DNA of 64,000 nt from the NCBI RefSeq assembly GCF_007655135.1, contig NC_045127.1:9185001-9249000 (forward strand), given 5' to 3'. Below the pieces are notes generated by a model, which searched no databases, was not told the DNA's origin, and saw nothing but the letters and a program-made list of their open reading frames with translations. The stretch is from Punica granatum (lineage: Eukaryota; Streptophyta; Magnoliopsida; Myrtales; Lythraceae). This document shows, piece after piece, positions 37,047 to 50,231 of the stretch (position 1 is its first letter; the number at the start of each line of letters is the position of its first letter). The position numbers and the translations under genes are program-made.

Positions 37047-38574
37047 TCTGTTTTGCAGCGGCCATGGCAGAGGGGCAGTGGGGGGGCAGTAGCACTGCTG
37101 CCCCCCCTCTCCTCTACTCTCTACATATTAGATATTAGATTTGACGGGCAGCGGGACACATTCTGCCCGCCAATCCCGTCTCTTCACCACTGTATCCGTA
37201 TCTGACCACCTCTGCCCGTCCCCCTCTCCCTCAGTATCTATCCATTTCTTTCTTTTCCAAAACAAATAAATTATAATGAAGAAAGAAAAAAAAAATCAGA
37301 ACTGAGGGAAAAAAAACAAAACCAGAGTAATGAGGTATACCCCGTCGATAATTTATAAATTTTAAATTTGATTTTCATAAAAAACTAACTGTGCACATTT
37401 ATCGCGTTTTTTATTTTTTTATATTAGCTTATAGACCTCTTTTATAATCAAATAATGATTAGATAGTTTAATGGTCAAGAAAGTTACATGGACAAGAGTC
37501 GAAACACGAAAGGATTTGGTTCTCATGTCGGCTGCACCGGTGAGGATATAATGCTCATTCTTGGTCTAATGAAGTGCCCCGACATGCCTCATCCCGGAAC
37601 TGGCTCCGGAAGAAGTCCCTCCAGCAAAAGAAATGGGGGAAAAAAAAAAAGATCGGGGAGTTCATAGAGGATCGGAGAAATTAATTAGAAGAAAAGATCT
37701 ACAGGGTACTGGTTGAAATATATGCTCTAAACAAAAAGCTATGCCATACAGCTTCACTTTAAAGTCCAAAATGGTTAACAGCTACATATAGTAATACAGG
37801 AGAACCACTAGACACACAACTGGAAACCCTGTAACTGTGCCATGTTTCAAAAACCATCCCTTTTTTTTCTTTTTTTTTCTTTTTTTTTTCTTTTCTCCAA
37901 GAACAGCCCCGGTGCGAAGTAAATTAGTGACGACGATGAGTGAGTAAGGATTGTTTGCTAAGATCGGCTCATATCGTATCCTAACAGTGATGATCAATAA
38001 TTAGTTAATATTTATCACGACGCGCACGAGCTCGATCGATCTGGTATGAATGAGTGTTAGCTGCGAGGGAGTTATGGAGACAGGCGATTGTCGACCGTAG
38101 ATCTTCGAATAAGAGGACAGAGATTCAGATGTGGGTCAGGAACCCCATGGCCCAGGGCCTGGATGTGACCACCATGCCTTTGCTGATCTAATTGTGGCTC
38201 CATTCAATCCTCACCTCACCCCCCCTCTCCTTCTCTGTCTGACATCTCTCTCTCTCTCTGTCTTTGGTCGTTCGATGTATCATCCACCGCTGTCATCTGC
38301 CCGGCCAGGGCCCCCTTCTTCTTCTTCCTTATAGTTTTTACGGTGATTGAAATAGCTTAATCACGGGAATACTGTGGTTTGACAGTAAACCGAATTATCA
38401 TTGGACAGACTTTGATTACAATAGAAGTTTGAAACTCATTAAAATCATCTCGTTGTGAAAGTTATTTGTTCTCCCCTCAAAAAGAAATTAAATTAAAAAA
38501 AAAAAAAGCAATAGCATTATGTCCGATTTTTTCCCAAAGACAGAACAAAGAAAAACAAGATTTGTCAACTTTTT

Positions 38575-38846
38575 TGTTTGGTATTAAAATTAAACTTAAC
38601 TTTATTTTATTTTATTTAAATTCAACAACATAATCATTATTATTTTTATCTTTTTTTCAATTTCTCTTTTATAATTTTTCTTATCCATTATTGAAATTAA
38701 TTTTCTTAACTATTCAATAATTTTTCATCAATTTCAATACTTTTTTATCTTTTTTTCAAAATATCTCTCATATTTTTTCTCAACTACTTTTGTCTTTATC
38801 TATCCAAATTAAACTAAATCAAATTTAACTTTGTTACCAAATGTAA
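38575..38846. mobile_element. MITE-like AT-rich element with inverted-repeat ends
   Basis: The left end (GTTTGGTATTAAAATTAA) and the reverse complement of the right end (CATTTGGTAACAAAGTTAA) share TTTGGTAxxAAAxTTAA. The roughly 270-bp interior is T-rich and non-coding. No clear target-site duplication was found, so the superfamily is unassigned and the limits are approximate. Confidence 0.45.
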
Positions 38847-39281
38847 TGTTAATTTTGTGTTTTGCTTTTCAAAATGCTTGTGCGTTGAGTAATCAATTTG
38901 GCTAAAGGGATTAAATTAACTAGGGATCATTAGATTAAATTAGATGAACTTTTGCATAAATTCTTTGTGCTGAGAGAATAATTTGGCAAAATAATAATAA
39001 TAATAATAAACTGTCTTAGATTGTCGAGGCACTCCTAACCGGAAAAGCCGCTTGCTCGAAATATATTTAAGTTTCATGTAATTTTTTAACGGTATATATA
39101 TTCCGTGACATTTAATATAAGTCACTTCCAGGGCCTAGTGGGGAGAGGGTTCATGCCCATGCGTGTCGCTATATATGTGAGATGACCTTTGTGTGATTTC
39201 TTCAAAATTTTCATTATTGGGATCATATGATTTAAAACAGATTGTCGGACAAAGAGTTAAAAGCTAACATCCTAAAAAACT

Positions 39282-39465
39282 AATTCCAAGTAATTTGATG
39301 TAGTGGTTACAGATGAGCTCAAGTATTTATCAGATCCCGGATTCGAATCCCTTGGAGTCACCAGGGCACTTTTGGCGTGATGACCCGCTCTGTGCATCAC
39401 GGGGAGTTCACAAAGCCCCGAGAATCGGTCGAGCGAAACCTAGACACCTCAGGTTAGCAAAAAAA
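39282..39465 (+). mobile_element. tRNA-derived SINE, family 1, with perfect 13-bp target-site duplication
   Basis: A-box-like TGATGTAGTGGTTA (39297-39310) and B box GGATTCGAATCCC (39339-39351), then a body sharing GATGACCCGCTCTGTGC, GGGAGTTCACAAAGCC and CACCTCAGGTTAGC with the 23276-23473 copy, then a short A tail. The flanks 39269-39281 and 39466-39478 are identical (ATCCTAAAAAACT). This is a clear retroposon with both ends defined. Confidence 0.85.
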
Positions 39466-40123
39466 ATCCTAAAAAACTCAAATAAACTATCAAAAATCTT
39501 AACCCGATAGGATTGGTATGGTGATTAACTCGAAAACTAAACGGGAGAATACTCCTTATAGATCCACTTGCATGTTTCTTGTGGGATTGACCTATTCTGT
39601 GAGCTTGTAAGATGTTCATGTGAATTATGAAATTATTCGGACGAACTCTGAACACTTTCTTTATCAAAGAAATAAAATAAATAAAACTATTAAAAATCTT
39701 AGTATTAATTTAGGGGAAGAGTTAATAGTTTCTTCTCTTGAAACCGCAGAGTATTCTTAAGCTGTGAGAAACTACAATCCCGTTCCATTTTTAAAGATAC
39801 TATTTCAAAATATATTTCATCCTTTTGTGTTTTTATGGTTGAGAAACATTGCTAGAGTTCATTGCATCCTATGCTACATAACTATAATGAGATGATAATA
39901 TCGTCTCATGCATCCATTTTTCGGTGGAAAACGGGGCCGCCGAAGCCCTCTCTCTCTCCATTTTCAAAGTGTTCTACTTATCGGGAGTGGAAAAAAAGCC
40001 AAGGTTTTCCATCACACCTGCTATAATTTAATCTGAGATTGCTTTCATTCGCTCATCTACAGCTAGAATGTGACTTTTACAGTTTTACTCTGTCAATGCG
40101 TGGGAAAAGAACATTAACTCCAT

Positions 40124-40154
<31 letters not shown>

Positions 40155-40457
40155 TTGCAGAAAAAAATCATATGACAAGGAAAAAAATGCAAGTAATAAG
40201 AACAAAAATAAGAAATTAAAGGGGTAAAATACACAAAGGTGCGATTGCATGCGTAGTCAACACCTGCTTCCAGACACAAAAGCGGGAGAGTGGGTCTCTT
40301 TTATTTCCTTTTTCTTGTGATCAAAACTTTGAAATATTCCTGGAAATTATGAGCCAAAAGGGGGGCCCAGCTAAACACGCATCTTTTTTTTTTTTTTTTT
40401 TCTGGTGTGCAAATTTAATTAATTCTCCAAAGAAGAAAAAGAAACTTTAGATATTAA

Positions 40458-40689
40458 AGGTCAGTTTGATTTGTAAGTTAAAATCATTGATATTAATTTT
40501 AATTTTAACTTAACATATTACATAACAAAAATACATATTTCCCAAGTAAAAAATTTTAACTTTAACTTTAATTCAACACACTACACAATAAAAACACACA
40601 TTTCTCAAGTCAAATTTTTAATCCCAACTTATTTATCATTTTTCACAATTAAAATCAAAATTACTTTAACTCTGAATCCAAACGCACCG
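40458..40689. mobile_element. Tourist-like MITE with TAA target-site duplication
   Basis: The left end (AGGTCAGTTTGATTTG) pairs with the right end, whose reverse complement is CGGTGCGTTTGGATTC. TAA flanks both sides (40455-40457 and 40690-40692). The 232-bp interior is AT-rich and contains internal near-repeats with AAATTTTAACT. Confidence 0.6.
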
Positions 40690-40807
40690 TAAATTATTTG
40701 GTCTTTGTGATGATGATCATGTATTAATTCCATGCCAGATGCTCTCTCCCCGTTCACTAGGAATGCTTTGCATGACTTTTCTTAAAGGGCAAAGTTATCA
40801 TTTACAC

Positions 40808-41368
40808 TTAGAGTGTACACGGGTATCGAGTATACTTGAAATCGATTGAAACCTACTCGTTAGAGTAGGGTTCGGGTAGCTCGTATTGAAAATAGGGTAA
40901 GTTCCGGGTATTAAAATCAGAAATCGGTAAAAATCGATTCTGATTTCGGTTCATGCTTACAGGGTACCCGGAACCGGTTATTTATTAAAAAAAAGAGTAA
41001 ATAGTAAAGTTACTGTCTCTTTTAATGAATCAGAACATAGGCACTTTGTTGTGTGGAATCGTATTATGGATGTTTAATTTTGTCGATAGATTGATGGAAC
41101 ATATTTTTTTTGTGGATTAATCTAAATCTTTGTTGATATTCTATTTGGCGTGATTATTGATTATATATGTGATATTTTCTATTTTATTTAGCCAGAGAAA
41201 AAAATTTGTAGGTTCTAATAGGGTACCCTGAACCTGTGATATAATACAGGTTCCAAGTCCAGAATTTAATAGGATAGGGTCCGGTTCTAAAATCTTAGAA
41301 CCTGTCCCTTACAAGGTAAGGTCCGAGTATCGTAAAAAATACATGGTACTCGAAACCGATCACCCTTA
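40808..41368. mobile_element. Non-autonomous hAT element with perfect 8-bp target-site duplication
   Basis: A 561-bp element bounded by TTAGAGTG at the left and CACCCTTA at the right (reverse complement TAAGGGTG, 6 of 8 match). Identical 8-bp flanks (ATTTACAC) are at 40800-40807 and 41369-41376. Sub-terminal GGTATCGAGTA and TACTCGAAACCGAT add a further inverted match. Inside are short motifs repeated in both directions (GGGTACC, GGTTCC, AGAACC). No transposase frame. An 8-bp TSD with TA-R-GGTG ends is diagnostic of hAT-type MITEs. Confidence 0.8.
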
Positions 41369-41376
41369 ATTTACAC

Positions 41377-44300
41377 AACGTGTATGATAAATTATTCTAA
41401 AGGACAGACAAACCAAAAGCATGACGCAACAATGACTATACAAATAATAACTCGCGCACATAATGAATACAATGCATATATATCAGGTTTTTTTCTTGGA
41501 GGAGTATTCACAAATTCCTAACTTCAACAGGTAAAAGTAGATTTTGTTGTGTGTCGTTAATTGATTTAACAAATAATTTCATTAAATTTCTGCAAACAAT
41601 ATCGTTAACATATGGCCCTGTTCATGTACTGCAGAAAATCGAGGAATTATTATACATAAAAAATCGAGATTTTCATGCAAAAAGTTATTTATTTTTTGTG
41701 GAATAGTAATTAAGGTGAAAAATACTTTCACCCTAGTGCCGCTTGTATTGCACATGTGCTCTAACTCTAAGTGAAGAATATGCTAAAGGAGAGTTCGTAA
41801 TAATTTCAAGAATCAGCCGCTACTTTTACATATATTATAAGTACACGAAAGAGAAATGATATAATACATTATCTACAACATTCTTTTAGCCAACTTTGTC
41901 AACATGAACATTACTTATCGGATGAATGCAACTAGCTAGATTAGCGCACAAAGATTCACTAATTACCTATCATATCATCGGCTACTACTCAGCCACTGAT
42001 AGTTGGTGCAAACGAAAACGATTAACCCCCATATAATTAGCATATTATTAGATGTCTTTATAGAGAATTAGTCTATATATGATATTTGGGATGGAAGTAT
42101 TGATCGATCGAATCCCGTAGGCACCTTGTCATACTCATCAGATTTAATCACTTTTTTTTTTGTTTACAATCACAAGGAAGGAACATGAGTCATCTAGTAC
42201 AAGAAAACGAAATGTTATATACATCGAGGCACAAATAGTCTCAATAACGAAAGTCGAACCTGATATTTGTTGATTTTTTAGACGACGCCATTTTGCACTA
42301 CGTCCCATTCATATTCAACTTTTAAATTCATCAAACTCGTCGTCACTTTTGTCTATCATATAACATTTAGTTATAGAAACCGTCATATTGATTTACCTTT
42401 TTCCTTACCATGCAAATCTCTCATAATATTTTAGCATTAAAATTATGTTTTTTTGTACATCGAGATTGTTTTTCTTCTTCCCCACAACTACAGCTGATTG
42501 GTTGCATTATTAGGTAGTGGAAGTTCTTTTGGTGGCAGTGGGTTGCATGCAGCTTTGCATGAGGAGGGACGCATACACATATATGATATTTATATATATA
42601 TATGAGGAATATATATAGAGAGAGGAGTTTGTAATTATATATATCCATATAGTTTTATCTGTGTGGAGACAGATTTTCCAATGTGAATGATTTCGTTTGA
42701 ATCTTTTCATCTCGAAAGGTTTTTTGGCCAAAAAAGAAAAAAGAAAATAATGTTTGAAAGCAAAAGGACTGATAGTTTTTGGGAGGGAGGGAGGGAGGGA
42801 ATTTGGAAAAAGAAAAGGGGAATATGTATAAGTTTGTGTGCGCGCGCACAGAGGCAGGAAAGATTCTCTTTTATTATATCGCAATGATGAGTGAATCCAT
42901 TAGCGCAAAGCACTTCCATACAGATATTCCACCACAAAACATCCCTTTAATTTACCGTTGATTGATTAAATGTTTCAAAAATGCTAAACCTATTTGAAAT
43001 TATAAAAAAATGAAATGCGTGAGAAAATGTATTATCATGGTTCATGCGAAGAATAAAAAGAATTTGATTTCTATATTTTCACCACAGAACTTATAATAAA
43101 ATATTTTGAAAATATATACAAAATATTGTAAGTAGTTGTACTGAAAAGTATGTATAATTATTTTCCCAATGCTCGTATTTAATAAAATGCATTTGGATTG
43201 CTGTAAAATTATAACATGTGTTATCTTTAGTAATTAGTAGAATGATTTGGCAGATTTTTAAGAAGATTTAGCAAAACTCTCCTTTTTCTCCTCATTTCTT
43301 TCTTCCAAAAATGCTCATTACAGCTGCTGGTTTTTTATTATAGATTATTGAGAAAAGAATAACTCTTTTATTTTGGTTTATTATACATACTCCTCGAATA
43401 TATAGTGTAGTTTGATCTTCTCGAATATATTGTTAAGTCCTTGAAGAAGCAAGATCAGTCCTGATTTAGAAATTGTATGTATTTGGGTTTTTCTTGTTGT
43501 CGTATGTAATTAATTTCCGAATTTCATTCCAGCTCGATTTATCAAAAGAAAAGGGAACATTCCATGAATCAAACACGGCCTAGCTAGTGTTTCAATACCT
43601 GCCTTTGATGCCTTACATCCACAGAAGAAGGTACAATTTTTTGCATGAAAAGGTATTTATCCCATTCAAACGAACTTTAATATATTTAACGCAGAAAAAA
43701 CTGCCTCTTCTTCTTCTTGTCGTCCCTTTTTTTCCCCTTTGCCACTTTTAAATGCATTCTATCCTATTATTATTATTATTATTATTAAGCAAGAAGCACC
43801 ATCGGCCTATTAGTTGGACTAATTCCAGCTCAATTTCTTCTCTTTTTTTTTCCCTGTACTGCAGATAAATATTAAATCTGATCTGCAATTTCTTCTTCTT
43901 TTTTTTCCTTTGATGTTCCCATTTTCTTCATTTTTTTACTTACGTAAACTTGGACTCCTACTGGAAAAGTTTCTTCGCCCAGTTCTTGTCGTTGCTTTCT
44001 TAATAATGGCCCATTTCTATTGTTAGAAGATCTGTCTTCATCACCTACATACACTGTTAATAACTAATTCCACCTTTGTTTTTTTTCTCTTTTAGTGCAC
44101 TTGCTATTGACTTTTTGACACGATAATGAAAAAATGCAAGCCCCGGATATCAAGAAGCACAAGTCATACCGCGTCGTATGGTACAATTATTAATGTTAAC
44201 TACTAAAACTAATTGATAGGATACTTTTGTATATTTGAGAGGATATTGAGAAATAATTAGGAAGAAAAGTAGACCCGTTTGTGAAAAAGGCTAGGGTTAT

Positions 44301-45825
44301 TCTATTTTCTTAAAATGGTTGTAAAAATAGGTTTCAATGCAGTCGAACAGTCTATATTTCAAAAACGAAGTCCTAATTTCTATAAAAACTCATCCATCTC
44401 GTCCAACAACCCTGGCCAGTGCCATGAGACCAGCCGAGACTACCAATCGCTGCCTACACATATTATTTACTTTTGCGGAGTGTTTCCTCATGAACTGCCT
44501 CGCTGCTTATGTACTTTGAAGGGTATAACATGCACAATATAAATTTTTAGTGCATGCCCCTATACCCTATTCTGTACAATCTCCTACCGGTCGCAACCAG
44601 TGCCATAACGTTCGAAACAAAAAACAATGAGGGACCTAGCTATATGGAAAAAAAAAAAACAAGAGAATGTGTTGAATTAAATGATAGAGAAGGGGGGGTA
44701 GGGAAGGAGGCAGTTAAGAGGTTCACGTGAGAAGACACAAAATCCAAAAGAAAATCTAAGAGGAGGAGGAAGAAGAGAAGAGATCATCAATGGCCAGAGA
44801 AATGGGCCAATGGAAAAGCAGACAGCCTGCAAAGCGAAAGAGAGAGTCTTTAAAGTGATTTTGATATGATCAATTCAATACCATTACCCATTCCATATTT
44901 TTACAATATATGACATATTTTACATGCAAGTGAACTAAATTGTAATTGGGCTCCCTCCTCGTTTGATAACGACAATTGCCTTCTTTGCTAGCTTTGCAAT
45001 TGCTGCCAAGTCTCTCTCTCTATCTTCCTCGTTGGACTTCTTTCGCCCTCGTGCCTTTGGCAATTGGCCACCCTTTTCCCAGTTCTCTTGGCCTTCCCCT
45101 TTTGCTTTCGCACCTTTTTGTTCAGTCTTCTCGATCCGGAGGCCGCGTCAATAGTTAATCATCTAGGATGGGGACCAGTTTTCCTCGTACATTGTTATAA
45201 TCAGTTTTTCCTTAACATATTGATAGGATGACGAAACACGATAAATTGTTTTCGTGTTTTAATTCATAATCATAAGCAAGAATGTATAAATGTTGGTTTG
45301 TGTGCTCCAAATTAATAAATGTCGTACGAACCCAAGTTGAGGTAGCCCTGTGGGAATTGCTTTTTAAGGACAAATACAATTCCTTCTGTTGTCACCATTT
45401 CTCCACCCCCTCTGCTGATTGTCACTGTTCCCTCAGCTGTGCAACGACATGTCAAAATCTAACACCAATTGCCATGTCACTATCACCTTAACACCTACCT
45501 CTACACATGTATAAAGACATAAAGATAATACGTACACATACAGTGCACATTATCTTTTTGTTTATTTGAATTTTTTGGATTTTCTTGTTCGAGTAATATG
45601 CAATACGTAAGAGAAATTAAAGGTTGGGGGGGAGGGGACAAAGACAACTATCTGATGACTCGCTTTCATGCACGGAGAATAAATGAATGACAAGAAGATT
45701 AGAAGTGGAAGCCCTTCCCCTTTCCTTTACATTGACTGCCACAGTAACTGGGTTGTGGTGCATCCAAGCTGGAGTACCCCAACAAACCAGACCCACTGTG
45801 TCCAAAAATTACAACGGTCTAAACT
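41377..45825. other. AT-rich intergenic DNA, no convincing gene
   Basis: Contains (AT)n near 42592-42602, (GGGA)n near 42782-42799 and (TTA)n near 43767-43789. A start-less, highly charged minus-strand frame lies at 44935-45147. Other frames are low-complexity. Confidence 0.45.
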
Positions 45826-46128
45826 AACATGAATTAATTCAAGTGGTTCGGCACTTGTTCCCTTTAAAAAAAGTCTTAAATTCGAACATTATAAATGAAG
45901 AAAATCTATGTTGTGAAAGTTTTATCTATTAGTGAACCGACCCAACTCGAACTAAATTAGTCGATACTCATTGAGTTTCTGGATATCGAGATACACACTA
46001 AAAATATTATAACAATCTACGTGCATGTTAGTGAGTCAACCCAACTCGAACTAGATTGATCGATACCTATTGAGCTTCTCGATATCATGGTGCACACTAA
46101 AAATATTACAACAGTCCACATACACGCA
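45826..46128 (+). mobile_element. SINE family-3-like copy followed by 100-bp tandem duplication
   Basis: AAGTGGTTCGGCACTTGTT and AAATTCGAACATTATAAATG resemble the family-3 A/B-box half, followed by TTTTATCTATTAGTGAACC and CCCAACTCGAACTAAATTAG. The 3' part is tandemly duplicated with a 100-bp period (AGTGAACCGACCC at 45930, AGTGAGTCAACCC at 46030); both copies end in CACACTAAAAATATTA. Confidence 0.55.
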
Positions 46129-49100
46129 ATTGTATGATTGAGCCAATTATAGGAATGACAACTTCACGTGTATCCTTATCATATGCACACAATGTGTCAT
46201 TAGCTTAGTGGCGAAGACTGATCTCTGCTTGGGTGCGACTTACCCAAGCTACAAAGCGGCTTTAGGATTTCGAACCGATCATAAGTTATGTAAGTTTGTC
46301 GATAGTGTAATTTTTCAACTGCATCATACATTCAATTATTCATTGAATTTTAGCAAGACTAGAGGATCGTGCATGTTTTCCATTGTGAGAGTCTAGAGGA
46401 CATGGAAAACTAGAACCTAGGACGCTACCCCCTAAGCCTAATATGTAGTTTCTTTGGATGTGAAAGAGAACATAAAAGCTAGCGATTGGAAGATTTCAGA
46501 AAGCGTATAAAATCCATTCAAAGAGAGAGGAAGAGGGGGGGAGTTGGGTGTTATTTCCTATTGATTGAGAAGACGACTCTACACACACACGCATATATCT
46601 ATATATACTTACATATAACATCATTTGTCACCATCCGAGTCTTCATTGTATATAAAATTCGCAGAGTTCTCTTCTTCTTTTTTTTTTCGGATGAGATCAC
46701 ATGTATCTAATTTATTGGTTGAGACCAATTCTTAAATTAACATCGGCTTAAATCATCCATATGAAATACTTCTAGTGAGTTCAAATCTCTATATTCTAGG
46801 TAATTAAAGTTCGTTTATTGACAGCACAATTTGTAGATTTCCTTGTAGTTAAAGGACAAGAGTGTTCAATTGTTCATTAAAAATGTTTCCTTGTTATATA
46901 TTATATTCTCTCTCTAAAATAAATAAAATGGTTAGACTTACATTTTGTTGCCTTTTTGTAAAAATTTGGAAGAGAGACTATGAGGGAGGTCTTCCCATTT
47001 ATGGTATCTTTTGGTATTTTAGGACAAACATGTCTTGGCCTTGCTGGGAAAGGAATGTTTTGAAAGAGAAAGTTTTCCTTCTCCCCAACCCCTCCTCACA
47101 TTTAAGAATTCCTTCACATACCTCACATGATGGATGCATTATACCCTTCTTCCCACACTTTGTCCAGACTCCAGTCAAGACAATACAAAGGGCTGTTTGG
47201 TTTTGTCCGATTTCCTAGTTTTCGCTAATCAATGGGGAAAGAAGCGTACTTAGAAAGTTATAACATGTGACGCAGTTAGCAAATTACGTTGTATGTGAGC
47301 GAACTCTCGCAATGCAGAGATTTGAAATCCACTGAAAGCACACCTTCGAGCTAGGTTCAAGCTAGTTTTGACCAATAAGCTGAGAACAACTCGCGATCTG
47401 ACATAAAAAATTGCAAGTAGTACAAGCTCTATGCTTACCGTTTGTGCTATCCATCTTCTCAAGAAACGAACTGACACAGCAAATCCAAGTGCATTTGAAA
47501 GCATTCAGGCTTAATGAATTTGATCATTGAACCGATGAATATATGCATACAAATTTCGATAATGAATAGAGTGATTAACACTACAAAACTTAGCTTATTT
47601 TTTATTATAAAATAGGTATGTGAGCCTTATCTAATAAAATAAAAATCTTATCGTTATAGTTAATAAATGGACACGGATAATCGTACATTGCGAATCGAAT
47701 TTGAAACTTTTAAATTATCATATAAAAGCATGTTTTACGATATTACACCCTTCTTTCTCACAAACCTTAGCTTTATTAAACCTCTTTCATATTAATAATC
47801 GATGAATCAATAATTAGCATATTAAACCTCTTTCGAAATTGTACGGATAATTTGCATGCTGAGAGAGAAATGAGGGCAAGGAGATTGACAAGAATCAGAC
47901 CCCTTGGACTCGACAAATCAAATCTAACTCAGAGGCTGAGGCTAAGAGGCAAAGAAAATTGAAGGGTCAGGGAGGATCAGAGGGGTAGAGAGACCTAAAT
48001 AAGTAGAATTTTGTCTCTTCCCATGACTTCTCCTGCAAGAATATGCTTTTCTATCCAGCACGGTCACTGCAACTGCAAAAGGGCAGGCTGTGTTTGAATT
48101 GTCATTTTGCCCAAAAAAAAAATTTATTATATAATCACCAACAAATGATCGATGATGGGATGACTATACATATATTTATATAAATATATATTGGTACTAA
48201 CGACTATATGTTATATTCTATATATAGATAGTTGATAGAGAGAAGAAGCCTTGAGATGATGATGGCCAGATGATGAATAAATACTCTTTATCCTCATCAT
48301 CACGATGCAGCTCAGAAAACTAAACAATGGTCAACTAGTTCCTTCTCGATCGGGGGGCCTCCGTATGGTATGGTTAGCTGTACTCACCATAGCTCAGGGG
48401 AAATTGTTACCATGCCCCCCTGTTAGGACCATTGGATAAATGCCGGGTCTATTGCAGTCACCATGAGTTGATCAAACGATTATCAAGATCTCATTAATAT
48501 TTGACTTTCTCATCACTCATGATTATGTGTTGCTCAATTACAAACAATCCAGATTGTAGAAACTTCCATTACATTTTAAAAATTAACGTAGTTCATGAAT
48601 TTCTCTGGAATTATTTTCCCACGGGTAGAAGTGCAGTAATCAACGAGCGAGTGCGATCGTGGTTGCGATTTCTTTCTTTCGACTTGGCCAATTCCTTGCG
48701 ATGATAACTTGTCTTCGTCACGCCTAAGGATCGTGAACTGCTGGCTGTTGCTGTGCAGTTAGGCCGACCTATGGAAGAGCCAGTCAGAATGTAGATTTCT
48801 TTGACTAATAACACCCCATACGCGGACAAATATTTGATTTAATGATCCCATGTATTTTTCAGGCACTCCTGGCATCAACATTCTTGGAACAAAGAGAAAT
48901 GGAAACTTTCAAAATGTGACTTAACAAGGCAAGACTCATTGGAACTCATCCTCACTGATCCATTCACAAGCACCGGCGGATCGGATGTATCAGGTCGTGC
49001 ATTTCGACTGTTTCATAAGGGACGGCCGGTCCATCCCTAAGTCGGGTTTGTAGCTACTGCAGGATGTAGTGAATGATTGGAAAGACATTTTTCAGGTGGA

Positions 49101-50231
49101 TGCAAAATCAGCGTGAAAAGTATACACAAAAAATTATTACAAAATATATAATATTATATATTCCTGTTGAAATGGAGAACAGATATTAATATGAAGAAGG
49201 CAGGGTGGTGTAGGACCAAAGTAGGCTCCCCCTTGTGACAGCTACAGGACAATTGGGCATTTGAAGACTAACCAGTCTCTTGCTTTCCCCGTTTAAATTC
49301 ATTGCCTCCCCAATTTGTCTGCCACAATCCACATGCATACAAAAATTTATTACATTGAACAGCATTTATACATATTTACCTAATATATATGTATATATAT
49401 GTATATGTATGTGTCAATAGTTATATAGTTGGCAATTTTAGTTGGGGACAGCATTTCTGGCTTTCGGCTTCACATTTCAAGTAGGCCCAAAACAGAGATC
49501 ACGGGAAGAAGTTTAGTGGGGGATTTCCTGTGTGGGTCTTCAGAGAAACTGGACCAACCAAAATCCGGAACCAAAGGCAGAAGACGGGAAATTTATCGTT
49601 GTGCAAATGCAGCAGAGGGCTTACTTGAAACTCTCGAAACCCGACTTGAACAAACACCAGAACTTCACAATTTACACCTTACATTGGTTTTACGATAGGT
49701 TCCGATAGTTCAGGCGAGGACACGGCTAGACAGGTCGAATACGTATTCACAGACTTTGCCTCGGAAAAAACCCATTTCCTTCTCAGCATTGGGCTTTTAA
49801 GGAGAAGTTGAATAAAAGCCCATTGCTGTCAGTATCTCGTCCAGCCCATTGCACAGAACGATAATTATTAAACTTAACATAACCTATGTTCATCAACGAC
49901 TAAATTTAATAAATTCTTAACATACTCTGTGTTCATCATCGTCATCACGACAACCTTAAATTTTCCACTCCGGAACACCAAAGTGGTGCCGTCAAACAGG
50001 CCATCCAATGAATTACATGGGCAGCAAATGAAAGTTAGAATACGAAATGTAGTCAAGAATGTCAACTTTGAGAAGCAGCCAATTCATTTCTGCATTAGTG
50101 AAAACGGGATCAAATGGTTAAGCCCGGGATCAATGAGTTAACAATGCAAATGTAATGGTCAGACTTGCAACGACTGCAACCATCTTATGTACAGAGAAAC
50201 GTACTCTTTTTGACAAAGCTCCAGGGACCTG
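46129..50231. other. Intergenic DNA downstream of the hnRNP-like gene
   Basis: No supported gene. A tRNA-like A-box string (TTAGCTTAGTGGCGAAGAC) at about 46200-46220 has only a weak B-box partner and is not called. The frame at 49429-49698 (89 codons) is unrecognised. The part nearest 50231 likely includes the 3' UTR of the minus-strand hnRNP-like gene. Confidence 0.4.
47600..47759 (-). mobile_element. tRNA-derived SINE, family 2, with target-site duplication
   Basis: On the minus strand: GGGTGTAATATCGTAAAACA (A-box region), TTTCAAATTCGATTCG (B-box region), then AAGATTTTTATTTTATTAG and a TATTTTATAATAAA end. The flanks 47583-47599 (ACAAAACTTAGCTTATT) and 47760-47777 (ACAAACCTTAGCTTTATT) match apart from one substitution and one indel. 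Confidence 0.7.

Larger units (their letters stand above)
35930..38570. other. Intergenic DNA upstream of ANT with decayed repeats
   Basis: No gene seen. It holds a tRNA-like repeat with an internal 52-bp tandem duplication (36333-36500), a (CT)n tract (37011-37043), a SINE family-2 tail near 37424-37445 and T-rich tracts near 37860-37890. ANT promoter elements may lie in the part nearest 35930, but none is identified. Confidence 0.45.

Noticed and set aside
46195..46275. Possible tRNA gene (TTAGCTTAGTGGCGAAGAC string)
   Set aside because: The B box is weak (GGATTTCGAACC) and no cloverleaf closes.
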